The position numbers were made by a program, and so were the translations under genes. Below the pieces are notes generated by a model that searched no databases, was not told the origin of the DNA, and saw only the letters and a program-made list of their open reading frames with translations. Source: an uncultured Gammaproteobacteria bacterium (GTDB lineage: Bacteria; Pseudomonadota; Gammaproteobacteria; Pseudomonadales; Pseudohongiellaceae). From it: a stretch of 64,000 nt of DNA. This document shows, in pieces, positions 7,716 through 16,417 of the stretch. Every line of letters starts with the position of its first letter. Within the stretch, counting starts at the first letter, position 1. The stretch is from assembly GCA_913060695.1 (NCBI GenBank), contig CAJXUA010000007.1, positions 1 to 64,000 of the forward strand, in the 5' to 3' direction.

Positions 7716-8989
7716 TGAGCACCATATTTGATGACATTGAGTCAGAAGTACAGAGTTACGCACGTGCATTTCCAATTGTATTTAATCGCGCTAAAGGCAG
7801 CTGGTTGTATGACGAGCAAGGCAAAGACTACCTAGACTTTCTAGCAGGTGCCGGCACGCTCAATTACGGCCACAACAACGAGCATCTTAAGGCAGCCTTG
7901 CTCGAGTATATTCAGGAAGATGGTATTACCCACGGACTGGATCTACACACCACTGCGAAGCAGAAATTTCTGCATGCATTTAACGACAAGGTGCTGAAGC
8001 CGCGCAACCTCAATTACATGGTCCAGTTTACTGGCCCTACCGGCACTAATGCCGTTGAGGCAGCTTTGAAAATCGCACGTAACGTGAAGGGACGCTCTAA
8101 CATCATCGCCTTTACTAACGGCTTCCACGGTGTATCTCTTGGCGCGATGGCGGCGACGGGCAATTCCCATCACCGTGACGCGGCAGGCATTGCCCTGACT
8201 GGCGTTACTCATGTGCCCTTTGACGGCTATATGAATCAAGACATCGACTCCATTGTTCTATTGAAAGCGATGATCGAAGATACTTCCAGCGGCCTAGATA
8301 AACCTGCCGGCGTTATCGTAGAGACCATTCAGGGCGAAGGCGGCTTGAATGTCGCGCGTAAGGAATGGCTGCAGGAGCTCGAGAAGCTGTGTCGCAAGCA
8401 CGACATGCTATTGATCGTCGACGACATTCAAGCCGGCTGTGGCCGCTCAGGTCGTTTCTTCAGCTTCGAAGAGTCCGGCATCAAGCCCGACATCGTAACG
8501 CTCTCAAAGTCACTCAGTGGTTACGGCCTGCCTTTCGCGGTCACACTGATCAAGCCTGAGTACGATACGTGGAAGCCGGGCGAGCACAATGGCACATTCC
8601 GTGGCAACAACCACGCGTTCATCACTGCAGCGAAGGCGCTCGAGCACTATTGGTCTGACGATAAGTTTCAGAATGAAGTGCAGATGAAGATCCGCCAGCT
8701 ATCCACACGCCTGCAACGCATCGCGAAGAACTATGACGCCAAGCTTATGACAGCGAAAGGCCGAGGCTTTATGCAGGGCATCGAGTTCAAGAGCGGCGAG
8801 CTGGCTAACCGTATCTGTCGCGAGGCATTCACACGCGGTCTAATCATCGAGACTAGTGGTTCCGAGGGGCAAGTGGTGAAGTGCCTGTGTCCGCTGACCA
8901 TTACTCCAGAGGAGCTGGACCAAGGCCTGACCATTCTCGAGCAATCGATCGCCGCCGTGCTCTTGGTTGAACTGAGTGTCGCGTCTTAA
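7715..8989 (+). CDS. ectB: L-2,4-diaminobutyrate aminotransferase
   Basis: A 424-residue class-III aminotransferase that converts aspartate semialdehyde to diaminobutyrate, the first ectoine step. It shows the N-terminal ESEVQSYARAFP typical of EctB, the substrate region FTGPTGTNAVEAALK, and the PLP motif VDDIQAGCGRSG followed by the catalytic lysine in TLSKSLSGYG. A CAGGAG ribosome site lies inside the end of ectA, so the two genes are translationally coupled. Confidence 0.96.
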   Translation: MSTIFDDIESEVQSYARAFPIVFNRAKGSWLYDEQGKDYLDFLAGAGTLNYGHNNEHLKAALLEYIQEDGITHGLDLHTTAKQKFLHAFNDKVLKPRNLNYMVQFTGPTGTNAVEAALKIARNVKGRSNIIAFTNGFHGVSLGAMAATGNSHHRDAAGIALTGVTHVPFDGYMNQDIDSIVLLKAMIEDTSSGLDKPAGVIVETIQGEGGLNVARKEWLQELEKLCRKHDMLLIVDDIQAGCGRSGRFFSFEESGIKPDIVTLSKSLSGYGLPFAVTLIKPEYDTWKPGEHNGTFRGNNHAFITAAKALEHYWSDDKFQNEVQMKIRQLSTRLQRIAKNYDAKLMTAKGRGFMQGIEFKSGELANRICREAFTRGLIIETSGSEGQVVKCLCPLTITPEELDQGLTILEQSIAAVLLVELSVAS

Positions 8990-9013
8990 ACCCGCTATTT
9001 AAAGGATGGATTC

Positions 9014-9400
9014 ATGATTGTTAGAACTTTGCAGGAATGCGAAAACTCCGAGCGCCGTGTGCGCTCGGAGACTTGGCAGAGCGTGCGCATGTTGTTGGCG
9101 AACGACAAGATGGGTTTCTCGTTTCACATCACGACGATCTACGCGGGCACCGAAACACCGATGCATTATCAGCAGCATCTGGAGTCGGTCTACTGCATGT
9201 CGGGCAAGGGCAGATTGGTTAACCGAGACGATGGCAAAGAGTTCGAGATCGTCCCCGGCACGCTCTACATCCTCGACAAGCACGATCGTCACACGCTATT
9301 CGCCGAAGAAGAGCTAAGTTTGGCCTGTGTCTTTAATCCGCCAATTACAGGCAAAGAAGTACACAACTCCGAAGGTTCATATCCACTCGTCTCGGAATAG
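9014..9400 (+). CDS. ectC: L-ectoine synthase
   Basis: A 128-residue cupin that closes the ring of N-gamma-acetyldiaminobutyrate to ectoine. MIVRTLQECENSERRV, TETPMHYQQHLESVYCMSG and TLYILDKHDRHTL are characteristic, including the metal-binding glutamate, tyrosine and histidine. The start has an AAAGGATG site 24 bp after ectB. No ectD hydroxylase or dedicated aspartokinase follows, so the locus predicts ectoine but not hydroxyectoine. Confidence 0.96.
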   Translation: MIVRTLQECENSERRVRSETWQSVRMLLANDKMGFSFHITTIYAGTETPMHYQQHLESVYCMSGKGRLVNRDDGKEFEIVPGTLYILDKHDRHTLFAEEELSLACVFNPPITGKEVHNSEGSYPLVSE

Positions 9401-9443
9401 ATCCTTTCGAGCGCGAACTCACAGGTCCACCTAAGGAGATCGC

Positions 9444-10877
9444 ATGCTAATCAGTTTTATCGCCTGTCTTGCAGCCTTTGTACTGATTGGCATTAGTGCG
9501 GCCAGAAAAAGTCGCGGCACCAGCCGCGACTACTATCTCGCCGACCAAAGTGTCCCCCCCTCCCTCGTCGGACTCTCCGCAGTTGCGACAAATAACAGTG
9601 GCTACATGTTTATTGGCGCCATTGGCTATACCTATGCCACTGGCCTAGCCTCTATCTGGCTGATGGTCGGCTGGATTACCGGCGATTATCTAGCATCTCT
9701 TTACGTTCACCGACGCCTGCGGGAATCCGCTGCAAAGTCCAAAGAGTCCAGCTACGCCGGCATGTTGAGCAACTGGAATGGCGCCGGCCGAGGCCAATCG
9801 ACACTGCGCCGCACCGCCGCCTTGATCACCCTGATGTTCCTGCTCACTTATGCCAGCGCGCAATTGATCGCCGGCAGTAAGGCTCTGAGTGTATTGCTAG
9901 ATTGGCCACTATGGGCTGGCGCGGTTTTAGGCGCTGTCATCGTGGTGGCTTACTGTTTCTCCGGGGGCATTCGCGCCTCCATCTGGACCGATGCGGCGCA
10001 GTCCGTGGTCATGATTTTCGCCATGGCCTTATTGCTAGTGGTGGCTGTTGGCGCCAGTGGCGGCTTCTCCGGCGCGATCGCGCAGATGGGGGAGATAGAG
10101 TATTTCCTCGACTGGTATCCGCAAGACTTGCCCTTCCCAGGCATTGGCGGCGGCATACTGTTCGCGGCTAGCTGGATGTTCGCGGGCTTGTCCGTGATCG
10201 GGCAGCCACACATCATGATCCGTTTCGCCGCTCTGAGTAACGCCTCGCAGATGCGCCGCGCACGACTGTACTATTACGTCTGGTTCACGGCCTTCTATTG
10301 TATGGCTATCGGCGTTGGTTTACTGGCTCGCATACTTCTAGATAACCCAGCAGAGTTCGACGCAGAGTTGGCACTACCGACGATGGCTTTAGAGTTACTA
10401 CCTCCGGTACTGGTCGGCGTAGTGCTTGCCGGCATCTTTGCCGCTACCATCTCAACGGCAGACTCATTGGTTCTCGCTTGCTCTTCAGCGCTCTCTAATG
10501 ACCTGCTGAAGAACAAGATCGAATCACCCATGTTGATTCGCTTCTCTACCCTTGCCATTACAGCGATAGCCTTAGCGCTCACCTTCAGCGAGAACCAAAG
10601 CGTGTTTGCCATCGTCATAATGGCCTGGTCGGGTTTGGCGAGCGCCTTCGCACCACTGCTATTGGTACTATGCCTTGGACAGCGGCCAAGCGAAAAACTA
10701 GCAATGGTGATGATGATCGCTGGTTTGCTCACGGCAAGTCTATGGCGCTGGGCAGGACTCGCGGATGCTGTCTATGAAGGGATGCCAGGCATACTGGTCG
10801 GCCTGGCTATCTTCTTGGTAGGCCATCGACTTGCTAGCAAGACTGAGTCTGTAGCGCAGGTGCGCACAGACTCTTAG
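9444..10877 (+). CDS. Sodium:solute symporter of the SSS family, ectoine-linked
   Basis: A 477-residue inner-membrane protein with about 13 hydrophobic segments and PutP-like SSS features: DYYLADQSVPPSLVGLSAVATNNSG in the first two helices, and ATISTADSLVLACSSAL, which contains the conserved Na+-site serines. It follows ectC by 43 bp with AAGGAG before the ATG. Cotranscription with ectABC suggests uptake or recapture of ectoine or another compatible solute. SSS substrates include proline and pantothenate, so the substrate is inferred. Confidence 0.85.
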   Translation: MLISFIACLAAFVLIGISAARKSRGTSRDYYLADQSVPPSLVGLSAVATNNSGYMFIGAIGYTYATGLASIWLMVGWITGDYLASLYVHRRLRESAAKSKESSYAGMLSNWNGAGRGQSTLRRTAALITLMFLLTYASAQLIAGSKALSVLLDWPLWAGAVLGAVIVVAYCFSGGIRASIWTDAAQSVVMIFAMALLLVVAVGASGGFSGAIAQMGEIEYFLDWYPQDLPFPGIGGGILFAASWMFAGLSVIGQPHIMIRFAALSNASQMRRARLYYYVWFTAFYCMAIGVGLLARILLDNPAEFDAELALPTMALELLPPVLVGVVLAGIFAATISTADSLVLACSSALSNDLLKNKIESPMLIRFSTLAITAIALALTFSENQSVFAIVIMAWSGLASAFAPLLLVLCLGQRPSEKLAMVMMIAGLLTASLWRWAGLADAVYEGMPGILVGLAIFLVGHRLASKTESVAQVRTDS

Positions 10878-11359
10878 TCAGCAGTCTCTTTCTCTAAGTC
10901 TTCACGCGCCTGCCGATTAAGTTCGGCAGCGCCCTTCTGAAACACTACTTTGTGCAACAAGTCGGTCAGTGCCTCCCTGAAGTTATCGGGGTGCAGATAG
11001 GCGCAGGCAGCGCCGTCTGCTGGGTCCAAGGCGCGCTTCTTCAGGTCTGCTCGATGATCCTCTGATACTAGAATCACCGGCGTGCTGCTGCGTAGTGGGC
11101 TGCTCTTCTCAACGGCACGTAAGCGGTATAGGAACTGGTCCCGCGGCTTCTTGTAGTTATTCCAGCCTGTAATCACACACGACAGCTTATTGGTAAGGAA
11201 ACCGAAGCCACGGTCGTATTGACGAATTGCATCCATGGCATTGGATTCATTGTAGGTGTTGATGCTGGTGTATAGGCCCGTAGCCCCAATCTCAGCGGCA
11301 ATCTCATCGACCAGTTTATTGTCCAGATCGTAAATCAGAATTACGGGCTTAAAACTCAT
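10874..11359 (-). CDS. Receiver-like protein of unknown function
   Basis: A 161-residue soluble protein with a response-regulator-like layout: VILIYDLDNKLVDEIAAEIG at beta1/alpha1, SCVITGW where the phospho-acceptor strand would be, TPVILVSEDH as the beta4 Ser/Thr region, and AACAYLHPDN as the beta5 Lys region. The usual phosphorylated Asp and the Lys are not clearly present, so it may be a degenerate receiver. It overlaps the 3' end of the symporter gene by 4 bp tail to tail and lies 17 bp after the SDR gene, probably in the same operon. Confidence 0.5.
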   Translation of the reverse strand: MSFKPVILIYDLDNKLVDEIAAEIGATGLYTSINTYNESNAMDAIRQYDRGFGFLTNKLSCVITGWNNYKKPRDQFLYRLRAVEKSSPLRSSTPVILVSEDHRADLKKRALDPADGAACAYLHPDNFREALTDLLHKVVFQKGAAELNRQAREDLEKETAD

Positions 11360-11376
11360 TGCTCAACCTCTTGTTA

Positions 11377-12111
11377 TTAACGCAGCAACTGCCCGCCATC
11401 GACATCCACTGTAGTGCCGGTAGCATAGCCATTATTCATCAAATAAATCAACGCGCTGGCCACCTCTTCTGGACGCCCTACTCGCTCTATTAATTGTCCC
11501 TTCACCATGCCTGCTACTGCGGCGTCGCGTTTATCACCCAAGCCATCGAACAGCGCCGTGTCGATAATGCCGGGAGAGACTACATTGACGCGAATCGGGG
11601 CTAATTCAATGGCCAAGCAGCGCACCAGGTTCTCAACGGCAGCACCCACGCAGCTAAGCGCAGAGGCGTTGGCCTTGAGCTTGCGAGCCGGCGCGCCACT
11701 GACGAGTGTGATCGACCCGTCTTGGGCGAGAAAAGGCACACCAGTCCTTACCACATTTGAGTAGCCCCATAGCTTTCCGAAGGCCGCCTGGAACTGCTCA
11801 TCGGTCTGCTCTACAAAAGGCTTCATTGTGCGGCTTCCGCCCGTAGCGGCGGAGACCAGATGATGAATAACACCTGCCTCTTTGAATACCGCTTGCAGAG
11901 AGGCCGAATCGTGGGTGTCGGCGCTCATGATTGTCACCCGACTCCCTACCGTCGCACGGGCCTTCTCGATATGAGCGGCGGAACGGCCGGCGGCCCATAC
12001 GTTGGCACCCAGCTCACTCGCGGCAATAGCTGTGGCCAAACCAATTCCAGAGGTACCGCCAATCACAACTACATTCTTACCGCTCAAACTCATCGCTGTT
12101 GTATTGCTCAT
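11377..12111 (-). CDS. SDR-fold oxidoreductase lacking the YxxxK motif
   Basis: A 244-residue Rossmann protein with a canonical nucleotide motif (GGTSGIGLATA) and SDR C-terminal features (IELAPIRVNVVSPGIIDT, TGTTVDVDGGQLL). Where classical SDRs have YxxxK, this one reads LSCVGAAVENLVR, so both catalytic Tyr and Lys are replaced, and the NNAG motif reads SAATGG. Similar SDR-like proteins without the tyrosine exist, so it may bind NAD(P) without ordinary dehydrogenase chemistry. It is probably cotranscribed with the receiver-like gene. Confidence 0.8.
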   Translation of the reverse strand: MSNTTAMSLSGKNVVVIGGTSGIGLATAIAASELGANVWAAGRSAAHIEKARATVGSRVTIMSADTHDSASLQAVFKEAGVIHHLVSAATGGSRTMKPFVEQTDEQFQAAFGKLWGYSNVVRTGVPFLAQDGSITLVSGAPARKLKANASALSCVGAAVENLVRCLAIELAPIRVNVVSPGIIDTALFDGLGDKRDAAVAGMVKGQLIERVGRPEEVASALIYLMNNGYATGTTVDVDGGQLLR

Positions 12112-12333
12112 CGAGTCTTTCTCCTACTTAAGTTGTTTGTTGCTCGCCTGTGCTGCGCTTTTATCTAAAAGCAAATAAAGCCCTAGCGCGAGCTGCGCGG
12201 GCGGATGTTATCATACAACGCTTAGACTCCTCGTCGACTCCGTCGAATTAAGGGGATAATTCACCGCCAAAGCTTTACCGCGAGCAACAATGCTGGCATG
12301 GTAAGCGGGCATTCGTTCTATGTGGAGATCAGC

Positions 12334-12645
12334 ATGTTGAAACCAGTTTTGCTCGTCGGACTTTGTGCAGCGTTTAGTGCCTGTGGCACATGGGTAAACG
12401 TCACCTCCGCAGGAATGCTCGTAGAGGTGGCAACACCCGAACAAGTCAGCTCTTGTACACGCCTGGGCAGCAGCACCACCAATGCCCTGAGTGAGATCGC
12501 CTTTGTTGATCGCGGCACTAGAAAGCTGCAGCAGGAGCTTATCGATCTTGCTCGCAATGAGGCCGGCGATATGGGCGGCAACCGCATTGTGGTCGAAACA
12601 CCGATCAACAATGGTCGCCAAACGTTCGGGGTGTACCGCTGCTGA
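12334..12645 (+). CDS. DUF4156-type lipoprotein
   Basis: A 103-residue lipoprotein: signal peptide with lipobox FSAC, then a small domain with SCTRLGSSTTNAL and a C-terminal DMGGNRIVVETP...GVYRC that matches DUF4156 proteins of unknown function. The start is the internal ATG (MLKPV) with GGAGA upstream, not the longer ORF-track start. Two conserved cysteines could form a disulfide in the periplasm. Confidence 0.75.
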   Translation: MLKPVLLVGLCAAFSACGTWVNVTSAGMLVEVATPEQVSSCTRLGSSTTNALSEIAFVDRGTRKLQQELIDLARNEAGDMGGNRIVVETPINNGRQTFGVYRC

Positions 12646-12749
12646 TAGCTTAGAGTCGTTTTCGCTGCCACAAGGTAGTTAAAAACTTAACAATAAAAAT
12701 TAGATAGCCTGTTGCAAGCGGCCGCAGGACCTTAGGAAGTATCCAATCG

Positions 12750-15500
12750 ATGGAAAGTAAACTTCTGGCACTAAGCCGTGTGTTCGCTAGCATCCCGCTC
12801 CTAGTATTAAAGGTCCGCTGGCTGGTTCTAGCCCTACTATTGGGCTCGACCGCGTTCATGATCTATGGCGCTTACACCCGCACTACGCTCGACATGACCA
12901 TAGACAGCTTCATCGATCAAGATGACCCCGCCATTGGCGCACTGAACGAGTTCCGCAAACAGTTTGGCAGTGATGACTCGGTCTTCCTAGTCTACCGGGC
13001 GCGCGACGGCGATGTCTTCTCTAGGGAGTCTCTTAGCGCCATTGCCGGGCTCACCCGCGACTTAGAAAACTGGCAAGACTTAGACCCCGGTAGCCTACCC
13101 CAGCAAATCAACGGCGGCACCGTAGACCTGAGCGAACTCGCGAATATTCGCAGGGTGCAATCCCTCACTAATGTACGCGTGCAACGCAGCGATGCCGACA
13201 CATTACGCTCAGAACGCCTTATCCCAAACCCCTTGCCAGAGTCTGTCGCCGCCATGGCGCAGGTGCGCGAACGCGCCCTGCAAGAGGATGACTTTAAACT
13301 CCTATTCTTCTCCGAAGATGGCCTATACGCCGGCCTGATGATTCAGACTTTTTTCGGGGCGGAACCAGTGGAAGGGTTTACCCCTCAAATCGATAACGCC
13401 AGCATTTCGCTGGACAGCAGTTTCAGCGCTTTCGACGACCCCGACAGCTTCACCCTGAGCTTCGACGAGGAAGCACAGGTACAGGACATTCCCTTCCAAA
13501 CAGTCGATATGTTCGCCTACAGCAATTTCTTCAACGCACTGCAGGCCGCGTACTCGCCCTACGAGCAAGCACTGGATTTCTACCCGGTTGGCAATCCTCC
13601 CATGATGGAGTTCGTTTACCGCACCTTGCAGCAGATGATGTTGCTGGCCGTGGCGATGATTGCGATATTCGTCGGCTTGCTTTGGGCGCTGTTTCGCTCC
13701 TTCAGCGCGGTACTTTGGCCCATTCTCACGATCGCCTTGAGCCTTGCTTGGACCTGGGGTTTGACCTCTTGGTTCGGCGTTGCCCTCTCGACCATGATTT
13801 CCCTAACTTGTTTGCTGATTTTCGCTGTTGGCATCGCGGACTGTGTGCATGTGATGAGCGCCTACTTCGCCTATCGCCGCGAGGGGCAGAGCCACGACGA
13901 CGCGCTCTATCATGCCTATGACAAAACGGGTCTCGCCATCTTCATTACCACTATCACGACCATGGCCGGAGTGTTGGCCTTGAGTTATTCAGACTTACTC
14001 CCAATTCGCGTCTTCGGAGTCATGTCCGCACTCGGCGTCTTTATGGCCCTATTCTTCACAATGGTGCTTCTGCCCATTCTGTTGAGCATTTGGCATCCCG
14101 GCAGCGAGCAGAAAAAAAGCAATGTACTTGGGGCCCTTTCGGCACGGTGGACGACACTGTCGCCACTGGCAAAACTTTGCTTATGGGCAGTATATGCTGC
14201 AGTGATATTCTCCATATTTGGCCCTTTGATTGGCACCTATATCGCCGTGGTATCAATCCTTACCAGCGTGGTTATTACGTGGCAGCAAGTCATGCTCGAG
14301 CGTATTCCCCTCATCGTGGCCAAACGCCCCGGCACGGTTCTTGGTGCGTTCGGCGTCTTGTTATTACTGTGCCTGTACGGCACCTCGCAAGTGCAGATCG
14401 ATAGCAATATCTCCGAGCTGACGAGGGAAGGCAGCGACATGCGTATCGCTTATGCCGTGGTCGACGAGAACATGGCCGGCGCGCAGAGCATGGAGATCAT
14501 GATCGACACGGGTGTCACCGACGGCCTTCTAGACCCAGTCGTATTGCAGGCAGTGGATTCCCTCCAGGAACGCATCGAGACCCTTTACCCCGACCAGGTA
14601 TCTCGTACCCACTCCTTGGCCAACATCGTCAAGGACACCAACCAGATAATGAACAACGATGACCCGGCGTTCTACCGCGTGCCCGACAGTGAGGCGTTGG
14701 TCTCGCAGTTGCTCTACCTGTTCAATAGCGCCAACCCCGATGATCGCCGCGCCTTGGTCTCGGATGACTATAGCCGCTCCCATATCACCATCAATGCCTA
14801 TAATGCGGGCTCCTATCAGTATCAGCGCTTCTTCGATGAGCTAGCAGTCGAGATTGACCAGACTTTCGTCGGTCTCGAAGCGCAGTATCCAGATATGCGA
14901 GTATTGGTTACGGGTTCAATTCCGTTGATGATGCGCGCCACCGATGAGATCGCCCAGTCTCAGTACAGCAGCTTCATACTTGCCTTAGTTGTGATCTGCG
15001 TAATCATGATGCTAACCCTAGGCTCGGTGCAGGGGGGCTTGCTGTCGATCATTCCAAACATCATACCGGCATTGCTTAGTTTCGGCTTAATGGGCCTTTT
15101 AGGCATCCCACTAGACACCGATACCTTGATGATAGCGCCTGTGATCATCGGCATTGCCGTGGATGATACGATTCACTTCATGACCCATTATCGACTCGAA
15201 CTGGTGCGCACTCGCAGCATGGCAATAGCGCTGAAGAGCACGATAGACAACGTGGGCAAGGCGGTAATGTACACCACGATGGTGCTAGGACTTGGCTTCG
15301 CCATATTAAGCTTCTCAGATTATTTAGGCATGGCGAAGATCGGTTTTTTTGGCTCTCTCGCTATTTTCGTGGCATTGTTAAGCGACTTATTCTTAATACC
15401 GGCTATGCTACAAATATTCAAACCCGACTTCGGGGTCAAAGACGCAGATAGATCGTTCGCGCAGATCACCGCACCGAGCGCCACTGCGCATCAACAATAG
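12750..15500 (+). CDS. RND/MMPL-family exporter
   Basis: A 916-residue inner-membrane RND protein made of two halves, each with one N-terminal helix, a large periplasmic loop and a five-helix bundle. The conserved proton-relay region shows IFAVGIADCVHVMSAYF in the first half and GIAVDDTIHFMTHYRLE in the second. Proteins of this HpnN/MMPL branch move lipids or hydrophobic molecules across the envelope. It starts a three-gene operon with a LolA-like periplasmic protein (21 bp away) and an outer-membrane protein, suggesting a complete transport path. The cargo is unknown. Confidence 0.85.
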   Translation: MESKLLALSRVFASIPLLVLKVRWLVLALLLGSTAFMIYGAYTRTTLDMTIDSFIDQDDPAIGALNEFRKQFGSDDSVFLVYRARDGDVFSRESLSAIAGLTRDLENWQDLDPGSLPQQINGGTVDLSELANIRRVQSLTNVRVQRSDADTLRSERLIPNPLPESVAAMAQVRERALQEDDFKLLFFSEDGLYAGLMIQTFFGAEPVEGFTPQIDNASISLDSSFSAFDDPDSFTLSFDEEAQVQDIPFQTVDMFAYSNFFNALQAAYSPYEQALDFYPVGNPPMMEFVYRTLQQMMLLAVAMIAIFVGLLWALFRSFSAVLWPILTIALSLAWTWGLTSWFGVALSTMISLTCLLIFAVGIADCVHVMSAYFAYRREGQSHDDALYHAYDKTGLAIFITTITTMAGVLALSYSDLLPIRVFGVMSALGVFMALFFTMVLLPILLSIWHPGSEQKKSNVLGALSARWTTLSPLAKLCLWAVYAAVIFSIFGPLIGTYIAVVSILTSVVITWQQVMLERIPLIVAKRPGTVLGAFGVLLLLCLYGTSQVQIDSNISELTREGSDMRIAYAVVDENMAGAQSMEIMIDTGVTDGLLDPVVLQAVDSLQERIETLYPDQVSRTHSLANIVKDTNQIMNNDDPAFYRVPDSEALVSQLLYLFNSANPDDRRALVSDDYSRSHITINAYNAGSYQYQRFFDELAVEIDQTFVGLEAQYPDMRVLVTGSIPLMMRATDEIAQSQYSSFILALVVICVIMMLTLGSVQGGLLSIIPNIIPALLSFGLMGLLGIPLDTDTLMIAPVIIGIAVDDTIHFMTHYRLELVRTRSMAIALKSTIDNVGKAVMYTTMVLGLGFAILSFSDYLGMAKIGFFGSLAIFVALLSDLFLIPAMLQIFKPDFGVKDADRSFAQITAPSATAHQQ

Positions 15501-15520
15501 ACACGTAGGGGTGCTACAAG

Positions 15521-16417
15521 ATGAAGCAGTTTTACCAGTGCCTAAGAAGCGGTGCATTACTCTGCGCACTGCTCACGGTTACCAATAGCGCGCTCGCACA
15601 GATGAGCGCCCGCGAGATACTCGAGAAGGTAGAAGACGCACAGCGTACTACCACTGATTCCGCATTCAACCGCATCCAACTCTCTAGCTGCCAATTCGGC
15701 GTGCGCGATAATCAGATCACCTGTGCCGAACGCCCTCGCGTCAAGGCTCTGGAATCGGTGGGCATTAACTTTGGCCCAGAAAACAAAGACACCCGCTCCG
15801 TCTCGGTGGTAACAGAGCCTCCTGCAGAGAAAGGCATCGGCATGCTGAGCGTGACCTATGACGACTCTGACCAAGACAATGAGACCTGGCTCTATCTCTC
15901 GGCCCTTGGCACCGTGAAGCGAATCGCCAGTGGCAACTCCGATGACGACACCGAACCAGCCTCGATCTTCGGCTCCGAATTTACGACAGAGGATCAAGAC
16001 ACCGGCAAACTAGACGAGTATGCACTAACAATCCTCGAGGAGACCATCGAGTCAGGTCGTGAAGTGTGGAAGATCGAGTCGATTCCGAACGAAGAGCGCG
16101 CCCGCAAGACCCGCTACGCACGCACAGTGCAGTACATCGACAAGGAACGCTTCGTCTTACTGAGAGCAGATATGTACGACCAGCATGATCGCGAGGTGAA
16201 ACGCCTCATCGCCTCACGCGTAGAGCTTGTCAATGATGTCTGGGTGGCACGCTCGCTGACGATGATGAATCTTGTGAGCAATCGGCTCTCGAACATGGCG
16301 ATTCTCGAAATTAATACCGGTATAGAAGTACCCGAAGATTTTCTAACACAGCGCACACTAACCGATGTAGCGTTTAGAGAGACGGAGCTGCAGAAGCTGC
16401 GGGAGCAGATTGACTGA
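15521..16417 (+). CDS. LolA-like periplasmic outer-membrane lipoprotein-sorting protein
   Basis: A 298-residue secreted protein: signal peptide ending in LAQ, then an unclosed beta-barrel pattern typical of the 'outer membrane lipoprotein-sorting protein' family (SAREILEKVEDAQRTTT, KTRYARTVQYIDKERFVLLRADMYDQ). LolA-fold proteins carry lipid moieties through the periplasm. With the RND pump upstream it would act as the periplasmic shuttle. Its last 8 bases overlap the next gene. Confidence 0.8.
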   Translation: MKQFYQCLRSGALLCALLTVTNSALAQMSAREILEKVEDAQRTTTDSAFNRIQLSSCQFGVRDNQITCAERPRVKALESVGINFGPENKDTRSVSVVTEPPAEKGIGMLSVTYDDSDQDNETWLYLSALGTVKRIASGNSDDDTEPASIFGSEFTTEDQDTGKLDEYALTILEETIESGREVWKIESIPNEERARKTRYARTVQYIDKERFVLLRADMYDQHDREVKRLIASRVELVNDVWVARSLTMMNLVSNRLSNMAILEINTGIEVPEDFLTQRTLTDVAFRETELQKLREQID

